Shown here: one piece after another, positions 8,377 to 14,906 of the stretch
How positions within the stretch are numbered: the stretch's first letter is position 1
How the letters are laid out: each line of letters begins with the position of its first letter
Assembly: GCA_050287105.1 (NCBI GenBank)
Contig: JBNKBG010000060.1
Coordinates: 1 to 14,944 of the forward strand
DNA length: 14,944 nucleotides
Direction of reading: 5' to 3'
From: JAPHTQ01 sp050287105
Lineage (GTDB): Bacteria > Pseudomonadota > Gammaproteobacteria > Thiohalomonadales > Thiohalomonadaceae
Position numbers and translations under genes: made by a program
The notes under the pieces: generated by a model
Told to the model about the DNA's origin: nothing
Database searches by the model: none
Seen by the model: the letters and a program-made list of their open reading frames with translations, nothing else

Positions 8377-8389
8377 CTTACATTGTAAG
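8377..8389. promoter_or_regulatory. Palindrome CTTACATTGTAAG in divergent promoter region
   Basis: A perfect 5-bp inverted repeat with a 3-nt centre lies between the divergent luxR and secreted-protein genes. Read on the minus strand its centre supplies TACAAT (8382-8387), a good -10 hexamer for the luxR genes, about 61 nt before their start. A regulator bound here would overlap that promoter. It could be an operator for one of the adjacent LuxR proteins (autoregulation) or chance; it is shorter than a classical 20-bp lux box. Confidence 0.35.
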
Positions 8390-8426
8390 TAGTTGTGTCG
8401 TCACCCCTTGCAATGCGTTGCGAGGT

Positions 8427-8454
8427 GCGGCTGAAAGGCTGCCTGGTTTTTTTT
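8427..8454 (+). terminator. Weak terminator-like hairpin with T8 in leader
   Basis: GCGGC (8427-8431) can pair with GCTGC (8438-8442; one G-U pair) around a 6-base loop, followed by CTGG and a run of eight T. It lies 26 nt before the start codon at 8480, so it would act on the leader of that gene and not at the end of one. The stem is only 5 bp, so function is doubtful. Confidence 0.25.
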
Positions 8455-8479
8455 CATCATTCGACAGGGGCAATAAATC

Positions 8480-10972
8480 ATGCGTGATATCCCTCGTAAT
8501 CTCTCAGTGGCCTGCCTGGCGGGTATCTTTTCCCTGCTGGTCAGCGGCACGGTGTCGGCCTGGTCGGGCGATGCCTATCTCAACACCACGGTCAGCGCCG
8601 TTACCGGCGATCAACTCAACCCGGTCAGCACCAGCGATGGTGCGGGCGGGACCGTTGTTGCGTGGGAAGACCGGCGTTCAGGTGGCCGTGTTATCTACGC
8701 ACAGCGTCTCAGTGCTGATGGGCAGGCGATGTGGACCGCCAACGGTGTACAGGTCAGCGCCGGGACGGCCCTGGAGGAGCAACAAGCCATTATTGCGGAT
8801 GGTAGTGGCGGCGTGTACATCGCCTGGATCAGCGGCGCCGATGGCCGGATTCACCTGCAACACCTCGACGGCAACGGTGCGCCCGTCAGTGGTTGGGGTT
8901 CCTCCGGCATCGTCGTTAGCAGCGGCGATCTTACGAACAGCGATACTCAGCCAACGCTGATTGCGGATGGTAGTGGTGGGGTGTTTGTTGCCTGGCAATA
9001 CTACAGCGCAACCACCAGCTCGGATATCTACGCCACGCGTATCGACAGTGATGGCAGCGTGCATATCGATTGGACAGTTGGCGGCGACGTGGTTTGCGAT
9101 GACGCCAACGGCCAGTACGGTCAGGCGCTGCTTGGCGATGGTAGTGGTAGTGTCATTGTCGTGTGGTATGCGTTTGTCGGTGGTTATGACAAGGTTTACG
9201 CACAAAAGCTGAGCGGTGGTGTTCGTCAGTGGGACGCGGGCGGTGGTAACTTCAACGGTATTGCCCTGGCGACATCGACCAACTACCAGACCAGCCCGCG
9301 TATTGTCAGCGATGGTGTGGGCGGAGCCATTGTCGTGTGGAAAGATGATCGCGCTGACAACTATGGCGATATCTACGGCCAGCGTATCGATGGCAACGGT
9401 GCCTTGCAATGGAACACGGCCGGTGTTGCGCTGGTGACGGTCGCCGGCAGTTACCAGGATTCCATTCAGGCAATCAGCGACCAGAACGGTGGCGCCTATC
9501 TGGTGTGGCGTGATTCGCGGGACGCCGGATCGTCCATCCCGGCAAACTCAGACATCTACCTGCATCGTATAGACAGCACCGGTGCCGGCGTGAGCGGTTG
9601 GACAGCTAACGGTACATTACTTTCCACCATTGGCAGCGGCTACAACTCAAACCCTGCATTGATTAACGACAGCGCTTCGGGCGTGGTGGTTGTGTGGCGC
9701 GACAGTAATTATCCCATCTACGAAATGCGGGCACAGCGGGTGTCCTCCACCGCGGTCAAACAGTGGGGCAGCACCGGTGTTGAAGTGACCAGCAAGGGCG
9801 GCTATGTCGCAATACCTGCGGTGACGCCCGCTACCGATGGCGGTGCGTTGATTGCCTGGGCGCATACCGTAATGCAGGGTGATTTCGAAATTTTCGCCCA
9901 GCGGGTTTATAGCGATGGCAGCCTCTCATCCATTGCCACCCCGACGGCGGTTTCACCGACCGGGGGAGCCGAGGTCTCGTCCGTCACGCTCACTGCCTCA
10001 GCCTTCAGCGATACCGGAAGCGCAAACCAGAGCCAGGCCCAATGGCGGGTACTCGACTATGCCGAACCAGCGGGTGACCGGCCCAAGGCCGAGGCAACGC
10101 CTTCATCCATGTTCGATGGTGCATTGGATCACACCCTTCCATTCAACTTCCCTTTTTATGGACGCACCATCACCGCCATCGCGGTCAATAAAAACGGATT
10201 GATCGAACTGCTTGAGGCAGGCGAAAGCTGTCAGGCATGTACCGCGGCGGGAACCCATTCCGCTGGTACTTACGTCGACACCATGGACGCCATCTTCGCT
10301 AGCAATGACAATCTCTATGCCGATAATGGCTACGTCAAAATCTACCACGGCAAAGATCATGTGATGGTGGAGTGGTATAGCGCCACCACCGCCGATGGCG
10401 GCGGCGGACCGGCCTTTATGCCATCCGGTCTGCCTGGGCCTGCTCCTTCTGTTGGTCCGATTAACTTCCAGGTACTGATGTACAGCGATGGCCGTATCGC
10501 CTGGAACTTCAAACAGATGGATTTCACGCTGCACGACTACGACATGTATTCCGGTGTCTATCCCAACGGCGGCACAGCGGTCGATGTTGGCCTTGCCGTC
10601 AACACACCTGCTTCATACGTTTTCGACCCGACGGCGCACACCGTTTCAACGCTAGCCTATCGATGGGTTGCGCCGAGTGACTATGTTCTCTACGACTCCG
10701 GTGAAACAGCGGTCGATCTGACGAGTCATGCTGTGCCGTCCACTTCGGGACTGGTTGCGGCTCAAAGTTACTATTGGTCGGTGCGCTACCAGAACACCCT
10801 TGGCGACTGGACCGAGTGGAGCACTGTCGCCAGCTTTACCACCCCGGCGGCAACCACGACCAGCAGTGGTGGCGGCGGTGGTGTATTCGGCCCACTGCTG
10901 GGTCTGCTATTCAGTTTGCTGTGGATGAGTGGCAGAGGGCGACGTGCACGGTGGTTGCAAACCAATCGCTAA
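8480..10972 (+). CDS. Secreted repeat protein with GlyGly-CTERM-like sorting tail
   Basis: Exported 830-residue protein. The signal peptide is 1-27, with likely cleavage after VSA. Residues about 45-485 hold eight related repeats of roughly 50 residues, pattern DGxGGxxVxWxDxR...IYAQRxD..G..xW, likely a beta-propeller. After a Pro/Thr linker, a fibronectin-III-like module starts (SPTGGAEVSSVTLTASAF to QWRVLD, about 490-526) and resumes at VLYDSGETAVDL to WSVRYQNTLGDWTEWS (about 736-780). Between them sits a separate beta-rich segment with FNFPFYGRTITAIAVNKNG, nidogen-like in look. The C-terminus has SSGGGGG (795-801), a hydrophobic helix 802-817 and a basic end RGRRAR: the three-part tail of GlyGly-CTERM proteins, which rhombosortase cleaves for outer-membrane or extracellular release. 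No rhombosortase is in the window. ATG 8480 has AGGGG about 9 nt upstream. It has no recognisable catalytic motif; adhesion or surface glycan binding is possible. Confidence 0.8.
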   Translation: MRDIPRNLSVACLAGIFSLLVSGTVSAWSGDAYLNTTVSAVTGDQLNPVSTSDGAGGTVVAWEDRRSGGRVIYAQRLSADGQAMWTANGVQVSAGTALEEQQAIIADGSGGVYIAWISGADGRIHLQHLDGNGAPVSGWGSSGIVVSSGDLTNSDTQPTLIADGSGGVFVAWQYYSATTSSDIYATRIDSDGSVHIDWTVGGDVVCDDANGQYGQALLGDGSGSVIVVWYAFVGGYDKVYAQKLSGGVRQWDAGGGNFNGIALATSTNYQTSPRIVSDGVGGAIVVWKDDRADNYGDIYGQRIDGNGALQWNTAGVALVTVAGSYQDSIQAISDQNGGAYLVWRDSRDAGSSIPANSDIYLHRIDSTGAGVSGWTANGTLLSTIGSGYNSNPALINDSASGVVVVWRDSNYPIYEMRAQRVSSTAVKQWGSTGVEVTSKGGYVAIPAVTPATDGGALIAWAHTVMQGDFEIFAQRVYSDGSLSSIATPTAVSPTGGAEVSSVTLTASAFSDTGSANQSQAQWRVLDYAEPAGDRPKAEATPSSMFDGALDHTLPFNFPFYGRTITAIAVNKNGLIELLEAGESCQACTAAGTHSAGTYVDTMDAIFASNDNLYADNGYVKIYHGKDHVMVEWYSATTADGGGGPAFMPSGLPGPAPSVGPINFQVLMYSDGRIAWNFKQMDFTLHDYDMYSGVYPNGGTAVDVGLAVNTPASYVFDPTAHTVSTLAYRWVAPSDYVLYDSGETAVDLTSHAVPSTSGLVAAQSYYWSVRYQNTLGDWTEWSTVASFTTPAATTTSSGGGGGVFGPLLGLLFSLLWMSGRGRRARWLQTNR
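8792..8976 (+). repeat. Identical 17-nt direct repeats inside the repeat protein gene
   Basis: ATTGCGGATGGTAGTGG occurs at 8792-8808 and again at 8960-8976, exactly 168 nt (56 codons) apart. A shorter GATGGTAGTGG follows near 9138. The copies encode the IADGSGG start of successive repeat units, which points to fairly recent internal duplication or gene conversion. Confidence 0.7.
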
Positions 10973-11001
10973 ACATTCGGTTCGTATCAACAGGTAAAAA
11001 G

Positions 11002-11026
11002 AAGGGCGCCTCTCGGCGCCCTTTTC
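11002..11026. terminator. Bidirectional intrinsic terminator
   Basis: AAGGGCGCC (11002-11010) pairs perfectly with GGCGCCCTT (11015-11023) around a TCTC loop, followed by a T-rich run. On the other strand a T5 run follows after one C. It sits 30 nt after the secreted repeat protein and 19 nt past the stop of the convergent DUF1624 gene, serving both. Confidence 0.88.
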
Positions 11027-11044
11027 TATTTCGTAGAGTTCAGC

Positions 11045-11790
11045 TTAGTTCGATAACAGTCGGGCAAGAGGATAGAGCACCCCGAGCAGGATCGGCTGGT
11101 GAAGCAGATAGAACAGCAGACTGTGGCGTCCTGTCCAGCGGAGTGTCGGCCATGGGCCACGATTGCCTCGCCAGTGGGTAAACCTTTCCTTCATCTGCAA
11201 CAGCCAACTACCAAAGAAAACCCCCAGCAGCACGGCAGCGAACCACGGCAGCAGCGGGACATAATCCTCGGTGATCGGTTTGTAGGTCATCAGCCCGATC
11301 CACTGCAGTGCAGGGCGGTTAAACAGCGGGTCGGCAAAGTTGAGATCGAGCAACAACAACGCAATCGCCGTCGCCAGTGCCAGCCAGCGATAGCGCAGAA
11401 AGGGTAGCGCCAGCAGACTCGCCAGCGCAATAAAATGGAGAATGCCGAAGAAGATGTAGCTGTCAGGAAAGAGTAGTGCGCTGGCAAGGGTGACGGCGAG
11501 CGCCGCCGCGCCAATCATTGCCAGCCTGCGCCAAACTGCAGACCAGCGTATCCCGCGCGCGTTGGCCAGTTGCAGACTGATACCTACAAGCAGCAGGAAC
11601 AGGGTGACGATAAAGGCGCGAGCACCGAGCCAGAATGGGGCGTTGTTGAAATCGAAATGGGTAAGGCCGTAGTAGTTAAGGTCAAAGCAGAAGTGAAAAT
11701 GGCCATCAGGAGAAGCGCAATGCCGCGCCCGGCGTCGATGATGGCCAGGCGCGGCGTTTTCATTCTGTGTTGTACCGGTGTCGATTGCAT
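11045..11790 (-). pseudogene. DUF1624 (HGSNAT-like acetyltransferase) membrane protein, frameshifted
   Basis: Integral membrane protein of the DUF1624 family, related to the catalytic domain of heparan-alpha-glucosaminide N-acetyltransferase, which moves acetyl groups across membranes onto sugar amines. The conserved N-terminus RLAIIDAGRGIALLLMAIF is in the frame of ATG 11790 (next in-frame ATG 11763). The expected continuation HFCFDLNYYGLTHF is in a different frame, ending at 11045. One extra C on the minus strand at about 11695 (ATTTTC-CACTTC in place of ATTTTCACTTC) would join them into about 248 residues, or 239 from 11763, normal for the family. The downstream part carries several hydrophobic helices, FFGILHFIALASLLALPF and the C-terminal LLFYLLHQPILLGVLYPLA. 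No run of one base explains slippage and no good ribosome binding site is seen. It is either a young pseudogene or a sequencing error. Convergent with the secreted repeat protein. Confidence 0.75.
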
Positions 11791-12136
11791 AAGGGCGATT
11801 ACGCGCAGGGTTGAACAGGGTGCTCATTACACAGTATCACAGAAGTCATTCCTGGGGGCTCAATGGCTACCTGGGCAGTAGAAATCGCCCTCCCTATCGA
11901 ACTGGGTTTGTGGCGTATGCCTCTGGAGGTACCAGGGCTAACCCGCCAGTTCGAATCGTGAGAATAAGAATAAGTGAGTGCTGAAAAAACTTTTCGAGCT
12001 ATGCGTGGTCAGATGATGCTCTCCACATGATTTTATAGGCGTGGTGGTCGTTTCTGCGAGCTGTATACTGTTTGAGCCCATCCGCCATCTCTTATCTTCA
12101 TTTCAAAAAGATGGAATTGTTTACAGGGACATTAAC
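11791..12136. other. Non-coding stretch upstream of the second lipoprotein
   Basis: About 346 bases with no convincing gene. A TATACT (12064-12069) could be a -10 element for the lipoprotein gene, but no matching -35 is seen. AGGGA at 12125-12129 is its probable ribosome binding site. An open frame from GTG 12041 runs into the lipoprotein but reads as non-signal sequence and is taken as leader. The stretch begins with the upstream region of the DUF1624 gene on the minus strand. I see no RNA gene. Confidence 0.5.
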
Positions 12137-13366
12137 ATGAAGACACTAATAGCAAGTTTGTTCCTTCTGCTTTCTTTGGTCGCCTGCGGCAGCAGTGATT
12201 CTCCTTCTGTGGTACCCGCGCGCGAACAGCTTACCATCACGGGCGCTCCTGGTGACCTGGGCATCTTCGACCCTTCGGTAACGCGTGACCCGGCCACGGG
12301 CTATCTGTGGATGAGTTATTCCTCAGTGAACACCTCGCCCAATTATTCGCCACTGGTTTACTGGGCGGTCTCGATTCGTCTGGCCTATTCCGATGACAAT
12401 GGCGTTAGTTGGCAGGATGCAGGAGTGATAGCGCCTGCAGTGGAAAGAAACGACTTCGGGCCAATGACGCTCCCTGGAGATACGATTCCAGCAAACAGCA
12501 GCGGCATCTGGCAGAGTGAAACCTCGTCGCTGGTCTATGATGCTGGGGCACCGGCAAATGAAAAGTGGAAGTTGATCTGGTTCCAGTATCTGCACGCAGA
12601 TCAAACATCCTTATATGGCGACTATAGCTGGATCGCGATGAAGATGGCCGCAACACCTCAGGGCCTGCTCACAGCGACGTCGGTCAAACTGTTTGGCGGC
12701 GCTGGTCTGCAAGCTGATAATGACAATACCGCAGCACCACTGTTTTCACCTCTCGGAACGACACCGGCGTTGCAGCTCAACGCGGATTTAACTCAAACCT
12801 CTGGCCCAGTATTGTCCGAGTTGGACTGGTGTATCTTTCTCGAGCCCGGTTTGCTCTCCACGAACAGCACACTGTATATGAGTATTTACTGTGCCGATGC
12901 TTCTACCATACCTTCAACAACCAAAGTCACCGAATATGTGGTTCATTTCAGTTGCGCCAGTCCATGCGACATCACCAATGCCGCAAGCTGGAAATATCAT
13001 GGCCGTCTGTTAACGCCTGCAGATGCGCAGCTTGCCACCGGTGATCATCATTTTCAGGCACCGGCGTTGATAGAAAAGAACGGCAAGACTTATCTGACCA
13101 CCACACCCGTGGACACCACATCAGGAACCAGCGATCGCTATAATGGTTGCCGGGTGTACGAGTTTGTTGATCTGAACAGTAACCAGCTACTTAGAAGCGG
13201 TAGCCAGCTTGTCGAACGGGAGCGTGTTAATGGCGATGCAGGTACACATCATGGTGCCTGTGATACCTATAGCGGGCTGGATGGCGGTATTTTGCTAAGC
13301 CAGTTAAAAACACCCGGAACGGCGGATATGTTCTCGATTTACAAAAGCCAGGTGAGTTTGCCTTAG
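12137..13366 (+). CDS. Lipoprotein, sialidase/GH43-like propeller, function unknown
   Basis: A 409-residue exported lipoprotein. From ATG 12137 the signal MKTLIASLFLLLSLVAC ends in the lipobox LVAC (Cys17), followed by a Ser-rich linker. This signal, with AGGGA upstream, decides the start over an in-frame extension to GTG 12041. The early block IFDPSVTRDPATGYLWMSYS and one Asp-box, YSDDNGVSW (84-92), resemble sialidases and five-bladed glycosidases such as GH43. Near residues 302-320, HHFQAPALIEKNGKTYLTT resembles a GH43-type strand that faces the active site. At least six further cysteines (for example in LDWCIF, IYCAD, FSCASPCD, HHGACDT) suggest disulfides, consistent with a periplasmic or surface location. 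I cannot assign catalytic residues, so substrate and even enzymatic activity are unknown. It is convergent with the DUF998-like gene and stands alone as a transcription unit. Its sequence looks more AT-rich than the left half. Confidence 0.75.
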   Translation: MKTLIASLFLLLSLVACGSSDSPSVVPAREQLTITGAPGDLGIFDPSVTRDPATGYLWMSYSSVNTSPNYSPLVYWAVSIRLAYSDDNGVSWQDAGVIAPAVERNDFGPMTLPGDTIPANSSGIWQSETSSLVYDAGAPANEKWKLIWFQYLHADQTSLYGDYSWIAMKMAATPQGLLTATSVKLFGGAGLQADNDNTAAPLFSPLGTTPALQLNADLTQTSGPVLSELDWCIFLEPGLLSTNSTLYMSIYCADASTIPSTTKVTEYVVHFSCASPCDITNAASWKYHGRLLTPADAQLATGDHHFQAPALIEKNGKTYLTTTPVDTTSGTSDRYNGCRVYEFVDLNSNQLLRSGSQLVERERVNGDAGTHHGACDTYSGLDGGILLSQLKTPGTADMFSIYKSQVSLP

Positions 13367-13398
13367 GGTACTTCGATTATTCTTGAGTGCCGATCCAG

Positions 13399-14043
13399 TT
13401 AAGAGGGATGGAGTATCTGAGTGACATGGTTAGGTGCAAAGGCCTCATAGATGTACCAGGCATAGGCGATAGCAAACATGAGTCGTTGCAGTATTCCAGC
13501 CATATCAGGAACCAGGACTGCTACGGGAGATATGAGTGTCGCCGCCGCAAGTGCGATGCCATCAATTACTCGAACCCTGTAAGAGGCATTTACTCTGGTA
13601 AATATGTGAAGCAGGACCGCCAGAGAGAAGGCGAAGCCCATAACCGTAGCAGTAATGGAATGGAGAAGATCTTCAACACTATCAACGGGTATGTCTTTGA
13701 TCCAGGGCTTGTGCGAGAACGCGGCTGTTCCAAGCATGGAAAGCGCAAAAACAAGCTGCATCCAGTAGGCGCCACGTGGCCACACCTGGCGCCTGGTTAG
13801 AGATAGCCAGAGAACACCAAGCCCAAATAGCAGAAAGCCCATTCGTGCAATCCACGCATGCTGAAGTCCCTGCGCGGCTGACTCACTGATCGAATGTACC
13901 GTTATGGAATAGTTTTCAGGCATCGCCAGCGGCGCGGTGTAGATCAATGTCGCGGACAATACGAGCAGTAGAGAAATGGCGCGCGGTGCTATTCCAGAGA
14001 TTGATCCGGCAGGTATTGTGAGTGTCTTGAAATCCAGGTTCAC
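13399..14043 (-). CDS. DUF998-like six-helix membrane protein
   Basis: A 214-residue integral inner-membrane protein with about six predicted helices at 22-40, 66-82, 92-108, 125-148, 158-178 and 183-202. ENYSITVHSISESAAQGLQHAWIARMGF after helix 1, followed by GFLLFGLGVLWL, follows the DUF998 pattern (a conserved SxSE segment, then a helix). The segment DLLHSITATVMGFAF matches the fourth-helix His region of that family. Molecular function of the family is unknown. The start is GTG 14043: an in-frame TGA lies about 11 codons upstream with no ATG between, and a weak GGA sits 5 nt before it. It ends 32 nt from the convergent lipoprotein stop. The CZB gene lies 151 nt upstream on the same strand, so joint transcription is possible but not evident. 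The family assignment is by eye and moderately sure. Confidence 0.65.
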   Translation of the reverse strand: MNLDFKTLTIPAGSISGIAPRAISLLLVLSATLIYTAPLAMPENYSITVHSISESAAQGLQHAWIARMGFLLFGLGVLWLSLTRRQVWPRGAYWMQLVFALSMLGTAAFSHKPWIKDIPVDSVEDLLHSITATVMGFAFSLAVLLHIFTRVNASYRVRVIDGIALAAATLISPVAVLVPDMAGILQRLMFAIAYAWYIYEAFAPNHVTQILHPS

Positions 14044-14159
14044 GAAATCCGTGCACCTGGCGATAAATCAGGAATAATTGGGTCGGAGAGAGTAAACGTT
14101 ATCTGATCTAAGTAGTCAGTCATTTATTAATCTCACCGTCCCATTTTAATAGTCGCGCT

Positions 14160-14180
14160 CCCTACTGGCCTTCGGTAGGG
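14160..14180. terminator. Hairpin downstream of the CZB gene
   Basis: CCCTACTG (14160-14167) and CGGTAGGG (14173-14180) form an 8-bp stem with one G-U pair and a 5-base loop, 14 nt past the stop of the CZB gene on the minus strand. No T run follows on either strand. It could be a Rho-dependent end or an mRNA-stabilising stem; an intrinsic terminator is less likely. Confidence 0.4.
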
Positions 14181-14194
14181 CGGGACCCGATTCT

Positions 14195-14596
14195 CTAATT
14201 TAGTGCATTGTTCCCGCTCTCAAGCCCGAGTTTCGTCAGATGGGTTTTTACCCTGTGGGAGCATGTGGTGTACTCGCCTTGCTGCAGTAGCTTGCGAGCC
14301 TTCTCGTTGTCACCGCTATCGACGCAGCGGATCACTTCCCCGGCCGCCTTGTGGAAGCAGGCATGGACCTCCTTGAGGTCTGGGAATCTCGGATGAGCGC
14401 CGTAATGCGCGCCGCCAGCTCCGTAGATCCATTTGCCCAGGGCGCAACAGTCGTCGCGACTGACGATGCTGGGATTAAGTTTCTCGGTGCTCGTGCCCTC
14501 GACATAGGCCTCAAGGCGGACTCGCCAGAGCACGTGTGCCTGAATGGCAGCATAGAAGTCGACGCTTTCGATCTCATCTTGTTGGGGGTTAGACAT
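14195..14596 (-). CDS. Stand-alone CZB (chemoreceptor zinc-binding) domain protein
   Basis: A 133-residue cytosolic protein made almost wholly of a CZB domain, a four-helix zinc-binding module found at the ends of chemoreceptors and diguanylate cyclases (for example DgcZ). It binds zinc through three His and one Cys. Candidate ligands are visible in order: His21 in QAHVLWR, Cys51 in CCALGKWIYG, His78 and His82 in VHACFH. The CxLGxW motif and the HYGAHPRFPDL stretch are diagnostic. No signalling output domain is attached, so it would act through a partner or as a free metal or redox sensor (the motif has two adjacent Cys, 50 and 51). The start is ATG 14596, with CAGGAG 9 nt upstream; an in-frame extension reaches 14686 but lacks a good ribosome site and does not look like domain sequence. 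The 5' neighbour is a structured non-coding region. Confidence 0.85.
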   Translation of the reverse strand: MSNPQQDEIESVDFYAAIQAHVLWRVRLEAYVEGTSTEKLNPSIVSRDDCCALGKWIYGAGGAHYGAHPRFPDLKEVHACFHKAAGEVIRCVDSGDNEKARKLLQQGEYTTCSHRVKTHLTKLGLESGNNALN

Positions 14597-14692
14597 GACA
14601 TCCGGCTCCTGGTACAAATCGGTCTTTAATATGCTGGATGGCTTCCTGCCTGATGGCAACAGCGAAATTCGTGGCCCTGTAGTCAAACTATC

Positions 14693-14731
14693 GCGACGTA
14701 GACAGGGGGCATTCCCTTGCCATTGCGTCGC
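14693..14731 (-). promoter_or_regulatory. Nested hairpin upstream of the CZB gene
   Basis: Outer arms GCGACG (14693-14698) and CGTCGC (14726-14731) enclose an inner hairpin GGCA/TGCC (14708-14711 with 14718-14721). It is about 97 nt upstream of the CZB start. It could be a leader structure or an operator. It does not carry the full consensus of a c-di-GMP-I (GEMM) or any other riboswitch I know. Confidence 0.3.
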
Positions 14732-14884
14732 TTTCCCTGCCTTGCATCCCTTCGCTTGTTGCTCCCTGCTATCTTTCTACCCCAAAAGTGGTAGCCTGGC
14801 AACTTTGGCGTGATGTGTGTTCTGAACTGTGTAGTGGGTTATGTTTCCAGGAGGGTGTCTTCAGTACCTGTTAATTTACGATGG

Positions 14885-14906
14885 ATTAGCAGGCGGAAAT
14901 GCTAAT
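14885..14906. repeat. Inverted repeat ATTAGCA-N8-TGCTAAT
   Basis: A perfect 7-bp inverted repeat (14885-14891 and 14900-14906) with an 8-base centre in an AT-rich, promoter-like end of the window. It could be an operator for a gene beyond 14944 or a small hairpin. No T tract follows, so a terminator is unlikely. Confidence 0.4.

Noticed and set aside
8678..9409. A 243-codon minus-strand open frame inside the repeat protein gene
   Set aside because: Its apparent repeats mirror the real repeats on the plus strand; there are no start signals.
11045..11827. Start of the DUF1624 protein at ATG 11827 in one uninterrupted frame
   Set aside because: In that frame the first 40 or so residues (STLFNPARNRPYAIDTG and onward) do not resemble the family, while the conserved N-terminus is encoded in the neighbouring frame.
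11925..11965. tRNA-like TTCGAATC near 11950
   Set aside because: The flanking bases do not form a T-arm stem and no acceptor or anticodon arm can be drawn around it.
14700..14760. c-di-GMP-I (GEMM) riboswitch on the minus strand
   Set aside because: Only GACGCAA resembles the core. The AAACC segment, the GNRA loop and receptor, and the second stem are not found.
14770..14820. Sigma-54 type promoter at TGGCAACTTTGGCG
   Set aside because: The GG and GC elements are 8 bases apart where 10 are needed.
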